DNA of 64,000 bases from assembly GCF_021442385.1 (NCBI RefSeq), contig NZ_MUZA01000016.1, positions 1-64,000 of the forward strand, written 5' to 3'. Numbering within the stretch: position 1 is the stretch's first letter; each line of letters opens with the position of its first letter. The position numbers and the translations under genes were made by a program. This DNA comes from Micromonospora sp. MH99 (GTDB lineage Bacteria > Actinomycetota > Actinomycetes > Mycobacteriales > Micromonosporaceae). Below, piece after piece: positions 42,327-50,513 of the stretch. The notes beneath the pieces are model-generated. The model did no database searches and had not been told where the DNA came from. It saw only the letters and a program-made list of their open reading frames with translations.

Positions 42327-43328
42327 ATGAGCGGTGCCGTGAGCGATGACCGGGTGGTCGTGGCGCTGGACGTCGGCGGCACCGGCATGAAGTGCGCCCT
42401 GGTCCGACCGGACGGCGTCGCCGTACGCACCGAGCGGCACCCCACCGACGCCGCGCGCGGCCCGGCCGCCGTGATCGACACCATCTTCGACGTGGCCGAC
42501 GGGCTGATCGGCAAGGCCCGGGCCGACGGCCTCACCCCGATGGCCGTCGGCATCGCCGTCCCCGGAGTGGTGGACGAGGCACGCGGGGTCGCGGTCTGGT
42601 CGGCGAACGTGGGCTTCCGGGACGTACCGCTGCGGGACCTGGCGGTGGCGCGGCTCGGGCTGCTCACCACGCTCGGCCACGACGTGCGCGTCGGTGGCCT
42701 CGCCGAGGCCCGGCTCGGCGCCGGGCGCGACGCCGACCACGTGCTCTTCGTGGCGATCGGCACCGGCATCGCCGCCGCGCACGTCGTCGACGGCTCGGCC
42801 ACCGTCGGTGCGCACGGCGCCGCCGGGGAGATCGGCCACATCATGGTCCGTCCCGACGGCCCGCGCTGCGGCTGCGGGCGACCCGGTTGCCTGGAGGCGA
42901 TCGCCTCGGCGGCCGCGATCGGCCGTCGCTACGCCGAGCTGGCCGGCGACGGCGCGGAGCAGACGCCCGGTGCCGCCGTGACGGCCGCCATCGTGGCCGA
43001 GCGGGCGGCCGCCGGTGAGCCCCTCGCCAGCCGGGTCTGGCAGGAGGCGGTCGAGGCCCTCGCCGACGGCCTCGCCACCGGGCAGGCGCTGTTCGACGTG
43101 TCGACGATCGTGCTCGGCGGCGGCCTGGCCCAGGCGGGCGACGGCCTTCTCGGCCCGCTGCGAGCGGCGCTGCACGAGCGGATGACCTTCCACCGGGAGC
43201 CGCGGCTGGTCGCGGCGGCCCTCGGTGACGAGGCGGGCTGCCTCGGCGCCGCCCTGCTCGCGCTGGACGCCGCGGGCGTCCGTGACACGGACGCCGCCCG
43301 CGTCCTTGACCATCAGGAGGAGCGATGA
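42327..43328 (+). CDS. ROK-family sugar kinase
   Basis: 333 residues. The ATP-binding phosphate-1 loop ALDVGGTGMKCALV, the HGAAGEIGHI substrate motif and the ROK zinc motif CGCGRPGCLE are all present, so it should be an active kinase. Genome context favours an N-acetyl-hexosamine or glucosamine. The last bases overlap nagA as ATGA. The 59-bp repeat immediately precedes its ATG. Confidence 0.92.
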   Translation: MSGAVSDDRVVVALDVGGTGMKCALVRPDGVAVRTERHPTDAARGPAAVIDTIFDVADGLIGKARADGLTPMAVGIAVPGVVDEARGVAVWSANVGFRDVPLRDLAVARLGLLTTLGHDVRVGGLAEARLGAGRDADHVLFVAIGTGIAAAHVVDGSATVGAHGAAGEIGHIMVRPDGPRCGCGRPGCLEAIASAAAIGRRYAELAGDGAEQTPGAAVTAAIVAERAAAGEPLASRVWQEAVEALADGLATGQALFDVSTIVLGGGLAQAGDGLLGPLRAALHERMTFHREPRLVAAALGDEAGCLGAALLALDAAGVRDTDAARVLDHQEER

Positions 43329-44434
43329 CCGTACGGGTGAACGGCAAAGTGGTGACCCCGACCGGTGTCATCCGGCAGGGCTGCGTCGAGTGGGACGGCG
43401 ACCGCATCACGGCCGTGGCCGAGTATCCGTCGGTCCGCGACGGACACTGGATCCTGCCGGGCTTCGTCGACATGCACACCCACGGCGGCGGCGGGCACAC
43501 CTTCACCACCGGGGACGCCGACCAGGCGCGCGCCGCGGCCGGCTTCCACCTGGCGCACGGCACCACGACGCTGCTGGCCAGCCTGGTCAGCGCGCCCTTT
43601 GCGGTGATGCGCGCGGCCACCGAGGCGTTCGCGCCGCTGGTCGACGAGGGCGTGCTGGCGGGCGTCCACTTCGAGGGCCCCTACCTCTCCGCGGCCCGTT
43701 GCGGCGCACAGAACCCGGAGTACCTGCGCGACCCGTCCACGGACGAGCTGACCGAGCTGATCGAGTTGGGTCGGGGCGCGATCCGCATGGTCACCCTCGC
43801 CCCGGAACGCGACGGCGCGCTGGAGGCGATCAAGCTGCTCACCACCCACCGCGTGGTGGCGGCCGTGGGCCACACCGACGCCACCTACGAACAGACCGGC
43901 GCCGCCATCGCGGCCGGCGCGAGCGTGGGTACGCACCTGTTCAACGGCATGCGGCCCGTGCACCATCGCGAGCCGGGCCCGGTGGTGGCCATGCTCGACG
44001 CGCCGACCGTGATCTGTGAACTGGTAGCCGACGGGGTGCACCTGCACGACGGCATCCTGACCTTCACCACCGCGACAGTCGGCCCGGACCGCGCCGCGCT
44101 GATCACCGACGCGATGGCCGCCGCGGGGATGGCCGACGGCGAGTACGAGTTGGGCGGTCAGGCCGTCACGGTCACCGACGGGGTGGCGCGACTCGCCCGC
44201 GACGGGGCGATCGCCGGCAGCACACTGACCATGGACGCGGCGCTGCGGCACGCCGTGCACGCCGGGATCCCGATGGCCGACGCCGCCCGGATGGTGGCCA
44301 CCACCCCGGCCCGCGCCATCGACCTGGGCGACAGGGTCGGTGCCCTCCAGGTCGGCCTCCGCGCCGACCTGGTCGTGCTCGACGACGACCTCAACGTGGT
44401 GCGGGTGCTGCGCGGCGGCTCCTGGGTGGAGTGA
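43325..44434 (+). CDS. nagA: N-acetylglucosamine-6-phosphate deacetylase
   Basis: 369 residues, amidohydrolase superfamily. The metal-binding start GFVDMHTHGGGG, the GVHFEGPYLS signature, AVGHTDATYEQT and the catalytic Asp region LITDAMAAAG are visible. It removes acetate from GlcNAc-6-phosphate in the cytosol to give glucosamine-6-phosphate, the substrate for the SIS enzyme two genes upstream. It starts 43325 in an ATGA overlap with the kinase, with aggagg upstream. Confidence 0.96.
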   Translation: MTVRVNGKVVTPTGVIRQGCVEWDGDRITAVAEYPSVRDGHWILPGFVDMHTHGGGGHTFTTGDADQARAAAGFHLAHGTTTLLASLVSAPFAVMRAATEAFAPLVDEGVLAGVHFEGPYLSAARCGAQNPEYLRDPSTDELTELIELGRGAIRMVTLAPERDGALEAIKLLTTHRVVAAVGHTDATYEQTGAAIAAGASVGTHLFNGMRPVHHREPGPVVAMLDAPTVICELVADGVHLHDGILTFTTATVGPDRAALITDAMAAAGMADGEYELGGQAVTVTDGVARLARDGAIAGSTLTMDAALRHAVHAGIPMADAARMVATTPARAIDLGDRVGALQVGLRADLVVLDDDLNVVRVLRGGSWVE

Positions 44435-44507
44435 CGCGCCTGGGCTGCCCCGCCCGTCGCGCTCGCCGCGCGCTCCCGGACGGCAACGCCCCTTGCTACT
44501 GCACACG

Positions 44508-44579
44508 CTGTCGAGCTGCCCCATAGGTGGGGCTAGGACCTGGGGCGGCGACTGCCCCATATCTGGGGCAGCTCGACAG
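44508..44579. repeat. Inverted pair of the 26-bp hairpin repeat
   Basis: Copy 2 (44508-44533, plus) and copy 3 (44554-44579, minus) each consist of CTGTCGAGCT followed by GCCCCA-N4-TGGGGC and together form a larger inverted repeat with 16-bp outer arms. Between them is 20 bases of GC-rich DNA. They lie between nagA and the convergent DUF4032 gene, so they can terminate both. The rest of 44435-44725 shows no gene. Confidence 0.85.
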
Positions 44580-44725
44580 GACGCGTCTCCATCCCTGTCG
44601 AGGGGCTGGCCGTCCGGGACGTGTCGGACTCAAGGCTCCGGTCGCGACGACCGCAACAGCACCAGAGGGCGACGGGCGGCGACAAGCGGCGGCCAGCACG
44701 GCGGCGCCGTGAAGCGGAGGCCGTC

Positions 44726-45949
44726 TCAGCCCAGGGCGGGGACGTCGACGCCGAGCACGGCCTGTTCGTCGGGGCGGTGCACCAGCACGTCGGACAGGTA
44801 CGACTGCACTGCGGGCGCCATCCCGACGTCCCGGCCGGCCTGCTCGGAGAGCAGCCACTTGTGCTCGATGATCTGGGCGAACAGCTCCTGCGGCTCCAGC
44901 TTGCGGCGCAGGTGTGCGGGCACGGCCCGGACCACCGGCTCGAAGACCTCGGTGAGCCAGCGGTGCGCCGCCTGCTGCTCGTCGGTCAGATCGCTCTCCG
45001 CCCGGTACGCGTCCAGGTCGTTGAGCAGCTTGCGGGCCTGGTTCTCCTCGGCGTCGAGACCGGTCAGCCGCAGCAGTCGCCGGGTGTGGTAGCCGGCGTC
45101 GACCACCTTCGGTCGCACCAGGTAGCGCCCGTCGTCGATCGTCGACATGGCGACCTCGGCCACGTCGAAGCCCAGCTCGTTGAGCCGGCGGATGCGGCCC
45201 TCGATGTCGTGCCGCGCCTCCCGTTCGACCGCCTGCTCGTAGGTGATCTCGTGCCAGAGCCGCTCGTAGCGCTGCACGACCTCCTCGCAGACCACCTCCG
45301 GGTCGATGGACTCGTGCAGCAGGCCGGCGGCCTGGAGGTCCAGCGCCTCACCGAAGATGTTCACCCGGGCGATCTCCAGGTCCTCGCCGCGCTGCCCGTT
45401 GGAGAGCGAGTTGTGCAGGGCGCCCGTCTCCGCGTCGACCAGGTAGGCGGCGAACGCGCCCGCGTCGCGGCGGAACAGCGTGTTCGACAGCGAGCAGTCG
45501 CCCCAGAAGAAGCCGGTCAGGTGCATCCGCACGATCAGGGCGGCGAGCGCGTCGAGCAGCCGGCTCATCGTCTCGGGGCGCAGGGTGTGCGAGAAGAGCG
45601 CCCGGTACGGCAGCGAGAACTGCAGGTGCCGCGTGATCAGCACCGATTCGAGGGGCTCGCCGTCGTCGGTCTGCCGGTCGGCGACCACCGCGACGGCCTC
45701 GACGGACGGGAAGTCGATGCGCTCCAGGGCCCGGAGCAGGTCGTACTCCCGCTCGGCGATCCGCTCGCGGGTCTCCTTGAACGCGTAGACGTAGTCACCC
45801 AGGCGGACAAAGCGGACGATGTGTCGGGAGATGCCCTGGGGCAGGGCCACCAGGTGTTGGGCAGGCCACTCCTCCAGCGGTGTCGACCAGGGCAGGTCGA
45901 GCAGCGCCGGGTCCACGAGGGCAGACGTGATCCGCACGGGCACAAGCAT
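44726..45949 (-). CDS. DUF4032 / kinase-like protein
   Basis: 407 residues. Protein-kinase-like features in the N-terminal half: YAFKETRERIAEREYDLLR (Lys/Glu pair), then a catalytic-loop lookalike HLTGFFWGDCSLSNTL and YLVDAETGAL in place of DFG. The C-terminal half matches DUF4032. This family is widespread in actinobacteria, and its substrate is unknown. The ATG at 45949 starts MLVPVRITS. It is transcribed toward nagA and ends in the paired hairpin repeats. Confidence 0.87.
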   Translation of the reverse strand: MLVPVRITSALVDPALLDLPWSTPLEEWPAQHLVALPQGISRHIVRFVRLGDYVYAFKETRERIAEREYDLLRALERIDFPSVEAVAVVADRQTDDGEPLESVLITRHLQFSLPYRALFSHTLRPETMSRLLDALAALIVRMHLTGFFWGDCSLSNTLFRRDAGAFAAYLVDAETGALHNSLSNGQRGEDLEIARVNIFGEALDLQAAGLLHESIDPEVVCEEVVQRYERLWHEITYEQAVEREARHDIEGRIRRLNELGFDVAEVAMSTIDDGRYLVRPKVVDAGYHTRRLLRLTGLDAEENQARKLLNDLDAYRAESDLTDEQQAAHRWLTEVFEPVVRAVPAHLRRKLEPQELFAQIIEHKWLLSEQAGRDVGMAPAVQSYLSDVLVHRPDEQAVLGVDVPALG

Positions 45950-46039
45950 GACGGGTCGCCCCCCGCATCCGCCTCACATCGTGGCTCGGCCCACAACGCC
46001 GAACACCCCGGCCTCGCGTCGGCCCGGTAGCGTGGTCGC

Positions 46040-46807
46040 GTGCTCAAACCCACGGCGGTACGACGTGACCTGCGGCTACGGCCCGTCCGCCCGGCCGGTT
46101 GGTGGTTCGACGCCCTACTGCTGGCCGCCCTGGTCGGGTTGACCGTCGCCCTCGTCGCCCACCAGCTCTTCGGGTTGGACCGGGCCGTCGCCGACTGGGC
46201 CGAGGCGCACCGGCCGACGGTCGCGTACTGGGTGGCCCGGGTGTTCAACCTGCTCGGCCAGGGCACCCCGCTGACCCTCATCGCCGCCGGGTTGGGCGTG
46301 CTGCTGGCCGTCCGGCTGCGGTCGGTGCGGCCGATCCTGCCGCCGGTGGTCGGCTTCGTGCTGACCTACCTGACGATCGGCCCGCTCAAGGTCTGGACCG
46401 CCCGGGCGGCACCGAGCGCCAGCGTCAAGGAGCCGTTCCTGCCGCCCGAGCAGACCCTGCCGCTGTTCCACGACGACCTGCCGGTGCGGTTCGCCCAGTC
46501 CTACCCGTCCGGGCACGTCGCCAACGCGATCGTCTGGTACGGCGTCATCGCCCTGCTGCTCGCCCCCCTCGCGCGCAGCTTCGGCCGGCACCTGCCGCCC
46601 CGGCTGGTCACCGTGATCCGGGTGGTGCCACCGTTGGTGGTCCTCACCACCACCACCTATCTGGGCTGGCACTGGCTGACCGACTCGGTGGCCGGGCTGC
46701 TGCTCGGGCTTCTCCTGGACCGGCTGCTGCACCGGGTGCCCTGGGACGATCTGCCACTCCCCGGCCGGCTACGGCACTGGGACCAGCCGTTCACCTCGTA
46801 CCCCTAG
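46040..46807 (+). CDS. PAP2-family membrane phosphatase
   Basis: 255 residues with six hydrophobic helices. The phosphatase signature is spread as in PAP2: an atypical first motif (LKVWTARAAP), then SYPSGHVANA and TTYLGWHWLTDSVAG, which supply the catalytic His residues. The substrate is likely a polyprenyl or lipid phosphate. The GTG is preceded by TAGCGT six bases upstream (leaderless). Confidence 0.9.
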   Translation: MLKPTAVRRDLRLRPVRPAGWWFDALLLAALVGLTVALVAHQLFGLDRAVADWAEAHRPTVAYWVARVFNLLGQGTPLTLIAAGLGVLLAVRLRSVRPILPPVVGFVLTYLTIGPLKVWTARAAPSASVKEPFLPPEQTLPLFHDDLPVRFAQSYPSGHVANAIVWYGVIALLLAPLARSFGRHLPPRLVTVIRVVPPLVVLTTTTYLGWHWLTDSVAGLLLGLLLDRLLHRVPWDDLPLPGRLRHWDQPFTSYP

Positions 46808-46816
46808 GGTCGAGGC

Positions 46817-48055
46817 GTGGATCAACTGGCGCGGCGGCTCGGCGTACACGATGCGGTTGTCATCGGGTTGGGCTCGATGCTCGGCGCGGGCGTCTTCGTG
46901 GTGTTCGGTCCGGCCGCGGCGGCGGCCGGCGGCGCCGGCCTGCTGCCCGCGCTGGTGCTCGCCGGCTTCATCGCCTTCTGCAACGCGACCAGCTCGGCCC
47001 GGTTGGCGGCCCGCTACCCGGAATCCGGTGGCACCTACGTCTACGGCCGGGAACGGCTCGGACCGTTGGCCGGCTTCGTGGCCGGCTGGGGTTTCGTGGT
47101 CGGCAAGACGGCGAGCTGCGCGGCGATGGCGTTGACCATCGGGGCGTACCTGTGGCCGGGGCAGGCGCGGTTGGTCGCGGTCGGCGCGGTGCTCGCGGTG
47201 ACGGCGGTGAACCTGCGCGGCATCGGCAAGACCGCCACCGCCACGAAGGCCCTCGTCGGCGTGGTGCTCGTGGTGCTGACGTTTGTCGCGGTCGTCGGCG
47301 TGGTGGGTGGGCCGGTGCAGCTGGATCGGCTCGGCGACCCCGGTGGCTCCGGCCGGGGTGTGCTCACCGCCGCCGGGCTGCTGTTCTTCGCCTTCGCGGG
47401 CTACGCACGGATCGCCACGCTCGGCGAGGAGGTCCGCGACCCGCAGCGGACCATCCCCCGCGCGGTGCCGCTGGCACTCGGCGCGGTGCTCGCGATCTAC
47501 CTGGTGCTGGCCGTGGTGACGCTCGGCGTGCTCGGCGCCGACCGGCTGGCCGGTTCGGCTGCGCCCCTGGTCGACGTGGTGACCGCCGCCGGCCTGCCCG
47601 GCCTGGCCTGGGTGGTCCGCGCCGGGGCCACGATCGCGGTCGTCGGCGTGCTGCTGTCCCTCGTCGCCGGGGTCGGCCGGACGACCCTCGCGATGGCCCG
47701 CCGCCGCGACCTTCCCGGTGCGCTGGCCGCCGTTCACCCGGTGCACCAGGTGCCGCACCGCGCCGAGCTGGCCGTCGCCGCCGTGGTGATCGTGGTGGTG
47801 CTGCTCGGCGACGTCCGCGACGCGATCGGCTTCTCCAGCTGCACGGTGCTCGTCTACTACGCGATCACCAACGCGGCGGCGCTCACGCTCGGCCGGGATC
47901 GGGAGCGGAAACTACCGGTGCAGGTGCTCGCCGGCCTGGGGCTTGTCGGTTGCCTGCTGCTGGCGGTCAACCTGCCGCTCAGCAGCGTCCTCGCCGGGTT
48001 CGGGGTGCTCGCCGCGGGCGTCGTCGGGTACGGCCTGCGGCAGCGGAGTCGCTGA
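46817..48055 (+). CDS. APC-family amino-acid permease
   Basis: 412 residues with about twelve helices. The N-terminal signature LGSMLGAGVFVVFGPAAAA and YPESGGTYVYGRERLG are typical of APC transporters for amino acids or polyamines. The GTG at 46817 follows a TAGGGT box (46805-46810) whose TAG is the stop of the PAP2 gene. Its last 144 bases overlap the convergent TrkA-type gene. Confidence 0.92.
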   Translation: MDQLARRLGVHDAVVIGLGSMLGAGVFVVFGPAAAAAGGAGLLPALVLAGFIAFCNATSSARLAARYPESGGTYVYGRERLGPLAGFVAGWGFVVGKTASCAAMALTIGAYLWPGQARLVAVGAVLAVTAVNLRGIGKTATATKALVGVVLVVLTFVAVVGVVGGPVQLDRLGDPGGSGRGVLTAAGLLFFAFAGYARIATLGEEVRDPQRTIPRAVPLALGAVLAIYLVLAVVTLGVLGADRLAGSAAPLVDVVTAAGLPGLAWVVRAGATIAVVGVLLSLVAGVGRTTLAMARRRDLPGALAAVHPVHQVPHRAELAVAAVVIVVVLLGDVRDAIGFSSCTVLVYYAITNAAALTLGRDRERKLPVQVLAGLGLVGCLLLAVNLPLSSVLAGFGVLAAGVVGYGLRQRSR

Positions 48056-49894
48056 GAGGTCCGCCGGGCGCGGCACCGACGACGGGATCGATTCGCCGCC
48101 GGGCGCGGACCCGGTCGGCCGGGGAATTGGACCGGTACGGGCGGGCGGGGCGCACTGGGTGGTCAGCCAGTCCAGGCCACGCCGGCGGGCGACCACGGTG
48201 AGCCGATCACCGGCGAAGATCACCTGTCGCGGGTCGAGGTCCCTCCACCAGATCGTCTTCGCCCCACCGGCCGCCGTCCGGGCGATCAGGCGGACCTGCC
48301 CGTTCCGGGAGACCGCCTCCAGCGGTGCGCCGTCCAGCTCCGAGCCCGCGGCGACCGGCACCTCGGCGACCGGCAGCGCATGCCTGTCGACCGGGATCGT
48401 CGTGATCACCGCGCGTTCGGTGAGCGCGCCGATGAAGGCCGGCGCCGCCAGGTAGGAAACCGATCGGGACACCCCGAGAGCGAAGGTCTCCTCCACCCGT
48501 TCGGCGAAGTCACCGTCGAAGAGCCGCAGCACCACCCGCAGGTCGTCGCGGAGATCGCGCGCGGCCAGGGCCGCCTCCAGGTTGGCGACGTCGTCGGTGG
48601 ACGCCACCACCAACGCCTGGCAGTCGGCCACCGACGCGGCGGCCAGTGTTTCAGGCAGCGCGGCGTCGCCGACGATCAGCGGCACCTCCAACTGGCGGGC
48701 CAGCGCCCCGCCGCGCGGCTCCGGATCCTTGTCGATCGCCACCACCTCGACGTCGTACTCGCGGAGCTGTGCCATCACCCGCGTGCCGACGTTGCCCAGG
48801 CCGATCACCACCACGTGCCCGGCGCGAGCCGGTTGCAGCCGGCCGGTGTGCAGGGCCAGCCGGGCGTTGACGATGCCGTCCACGACGACCGCGGTGATCA
48901 GCGGGATCAGCGCCAACCCGGCCAGGTTGAGCACCACCTGCATGATCTGCGCGTCGGCCGCCTTGTCGGTGTCCGGGTCGGCGCCGCTGAGCGTGGTGAC
49001 CAACGTCAGGTAGAGCGCCTCCAGCGGTGAGACGTCCTCGGCGCGGGAGATCAGCGCTCCCAGGACCGCGATGACCGCGAGCACCAGCATCACCGCGATA
49101 CCGATCTTGCGAGTGGCGAAGCCGCGTACGGCCCTCATCAGCACCGCGATCGGGCGGCGCCGCCGCCGCGCCCGGACCAGCCGCCGGGCGGCGACCTCGG
49201 TGCCCGGCGGCTGCCCGGTCACCTCCGCGAGCACCAGGTCGGCGGGCACCCACTCGTCCGGCAGCAACTCCACGCCCTGCTGCTCGGTGAGGTGGGCCAG
49301 CGCGCAGACCACGTCCTGCTCCCGCACGTCGGCACGCCGCGCCACCCGCAACGTCTTGTCCCGATGCTGGAAGGAGCTGGGGTCGACCTCGCCGAGCGCG
49401 GCGGCCACGAACGCCGGCGCGGCCATCTCGGCGTCGGAGAGCACCTCGACGGGTGCCTTGAGCAGCTTGCGTACGCCGTCGGCGAGGGTGCCGTTGAACA
49501 TCCGCAGCACCTGGCGCACCCGCTGGTCGACGGCTTGGGCGCAGAGCGCGGCGTGCAGGTTGCCGACGTCGTCCTGGTGCAGCAGCGCCAGACCGGTCGC
49601 CCCGGCCAGCCCGGCGGCCTCGAAGGTCGCCACGTCCAGGCGCTCCGAGCGGACCACGCGGACCCCGCGCAGCCCGGCCACGTCCGGCCCGTTGCGGCGG
49701 TAGCGCTCCGGCAGCACGACTGTCACCCGGACGCCGCCGGCCGGGAGGTCGGATTCGACCATCGCGCGGGCCACGTAGTAGGCGAGAGCGTCCTGGCCGC
49801 AGATCACGTAGTGCGGACGCGGGTCACCGGCGGCGCGTAGCCGCCAGTTCCACTCGACCGCCCGTCGCGCCCGGTCCCGCCACGGCTCCGCCAT
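47912..49894 (-). CDS. Ion-channel-like protein with two TrkA-N (RCK) domains
   Basis: 660 residues. An N-terminal TrkA-N/RCK domain (HYVICGQDALAYYVARAM), then two membrane segments (about 265-285 and 320-345) around a pore-like stretch, and a second TrkA-N domain (HVVVIGLGNVGTRVMAQL). The pore region reads TLVTTLSGADPD in place of the potassium TVGYGD, so selectivity is probably not classic; this is closer to CASTOR/POLLUX-type channels. A TACGAT box lies six bases from the ATG. The 3' end overlaps the permease gene by 144 bases. Confidence 0.87.
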   Translation of the reverse strand: MAEPWRDRARRAVEWNWRLRAAGDPRPHYVICGQDALAYYVARAMVESDLPAGGVRVTVVLPERYRRNGPDVAGLRGVRVVRSERLDVATFEAAGLAGATGLALLHQDDVGNLHAALCAQAVDQRVRQVLRMFNGTLADGVRKLLKAPVEVLSDAEMAAPAFVAAALGEVDPSSFQHRDKTLRVARRADVREQDVVCALAHLTEQQGVELLPDEWVPADLVLAEVTGQPPGTEVAARRLVRARRRRRPIAVLMRAVRGFATRKIGIAVMLVLAVIAVLGALISRAEDVSPLEALYLTLVTTLSGADPDTDKAADAQIMQVVLNLAGLALIPLITAVVVDGIVNARLALHTGRLQPARAGHVVVIGLGNVGTRVMAQLREYDVEVVAIDKDPEPRGGALARQLEVPLIVGDAALPETLAAASVADCQALVVASTDDVANLEAALAARDLRDDLRVVLRLFDGDFAERVEETFALGVSRSVSYLAAPAFIGALTERAVITTIPVDRHALPVAEVPVAAGSELDGAPLEAVSRNGQVRLIARTAAGGAKTIWWRDLDPRQVIFAGDRLTVVARRRGLDWLTTQCAPPARTGPIPRPTGSAPGGESIPSSVPRPADLSATPLPQAVPDDARGEHPEPGEDAAERQVDRQQQATDKPQAGEHLHR

Positions 49895-50000
49895 GCCCGG
49901 ATCGTAACCAGCACGACCACACTGGGCGACCCCGCCCGGATCATCCCGGCCACGCACGGAGACCAGGCATGTCGACAGGGGCGGCGGGTAGAGCAGCGGG

Positions 50001-50483
50001 ATGCAGACCTTCCTGCCGTACCCGGATTTTCTGGCCAGCGCCCGCGCGCTGGACCAGAAGCGGCTGGGCAAGCAGCGGGTGGAGGCCATCCAGGTGCTGC
50101 GCGGGCTCACCTGGCCGGGGTACGGGTGGCGCAACCATCCGGCGGTGAAGATGTGGGCCGGGTACGAGGAGGCGCTCACCCGCTACGGGCTGGACATGTG
50201 TGCCGTCTGGACCGAGCCGGGACGCGCCGACACCTGCGCCACCACGCTTACCGTCGACCTCGCCGCAGCCTGCGGGGCCGGCGTCGTACGCACGCAGGAC
50301 GAGCTGGCCCGCGCCGGTGACGTGCCGCCCTGGCTGGGCCGCGACGACCTGCACCTGAGCCACCGCTCGTCGCTGCTGCGCAAGGACCCGACGCACTACC
50401 GCCCGATCTTCGGCGCCGACACCCCCGACGACCTGGAGTACGTCTGGCCCGCGTCCGACCGCGAGCGCCGCTGCCTGCCGTAG
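50001..50483 (+). CDS. MSMEG_6728-family protein (pyrimidine-dimer glycosylase-like)
   Basis: 160 residues. The family opening FLPYPDFLASARALDQKRLGKQRVEA (in parts) and GYGWRNHPAVKMWAGYEEAL is visible; this is the T4-endonuclease-V-like group found in actinobacteria, of unproven activity. The ATG at 50001 follows a TAGAGC box. It is divergent from the channel gene and lies 30 bases from the next gene. Confidence 0.86.
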   Translation: MQTFLPYPDFLASARALDQKRLGKQRVEAIQVLRGLTWPGYGWRNHPAVKMWAGYEEALTRYGLDMCAVWTEPGRADTCATTLTVDLAAACGAGVVRTQDELARAGDVPPWLGRDDLHLSHRSSLLRKDPTHYRPIFGADTPDDLEYVWPASDRERRCLP

Positions 50484-50513
50484 GGGAGACTGGGCCCGAA
50501 GAGGGAGGTGCGC

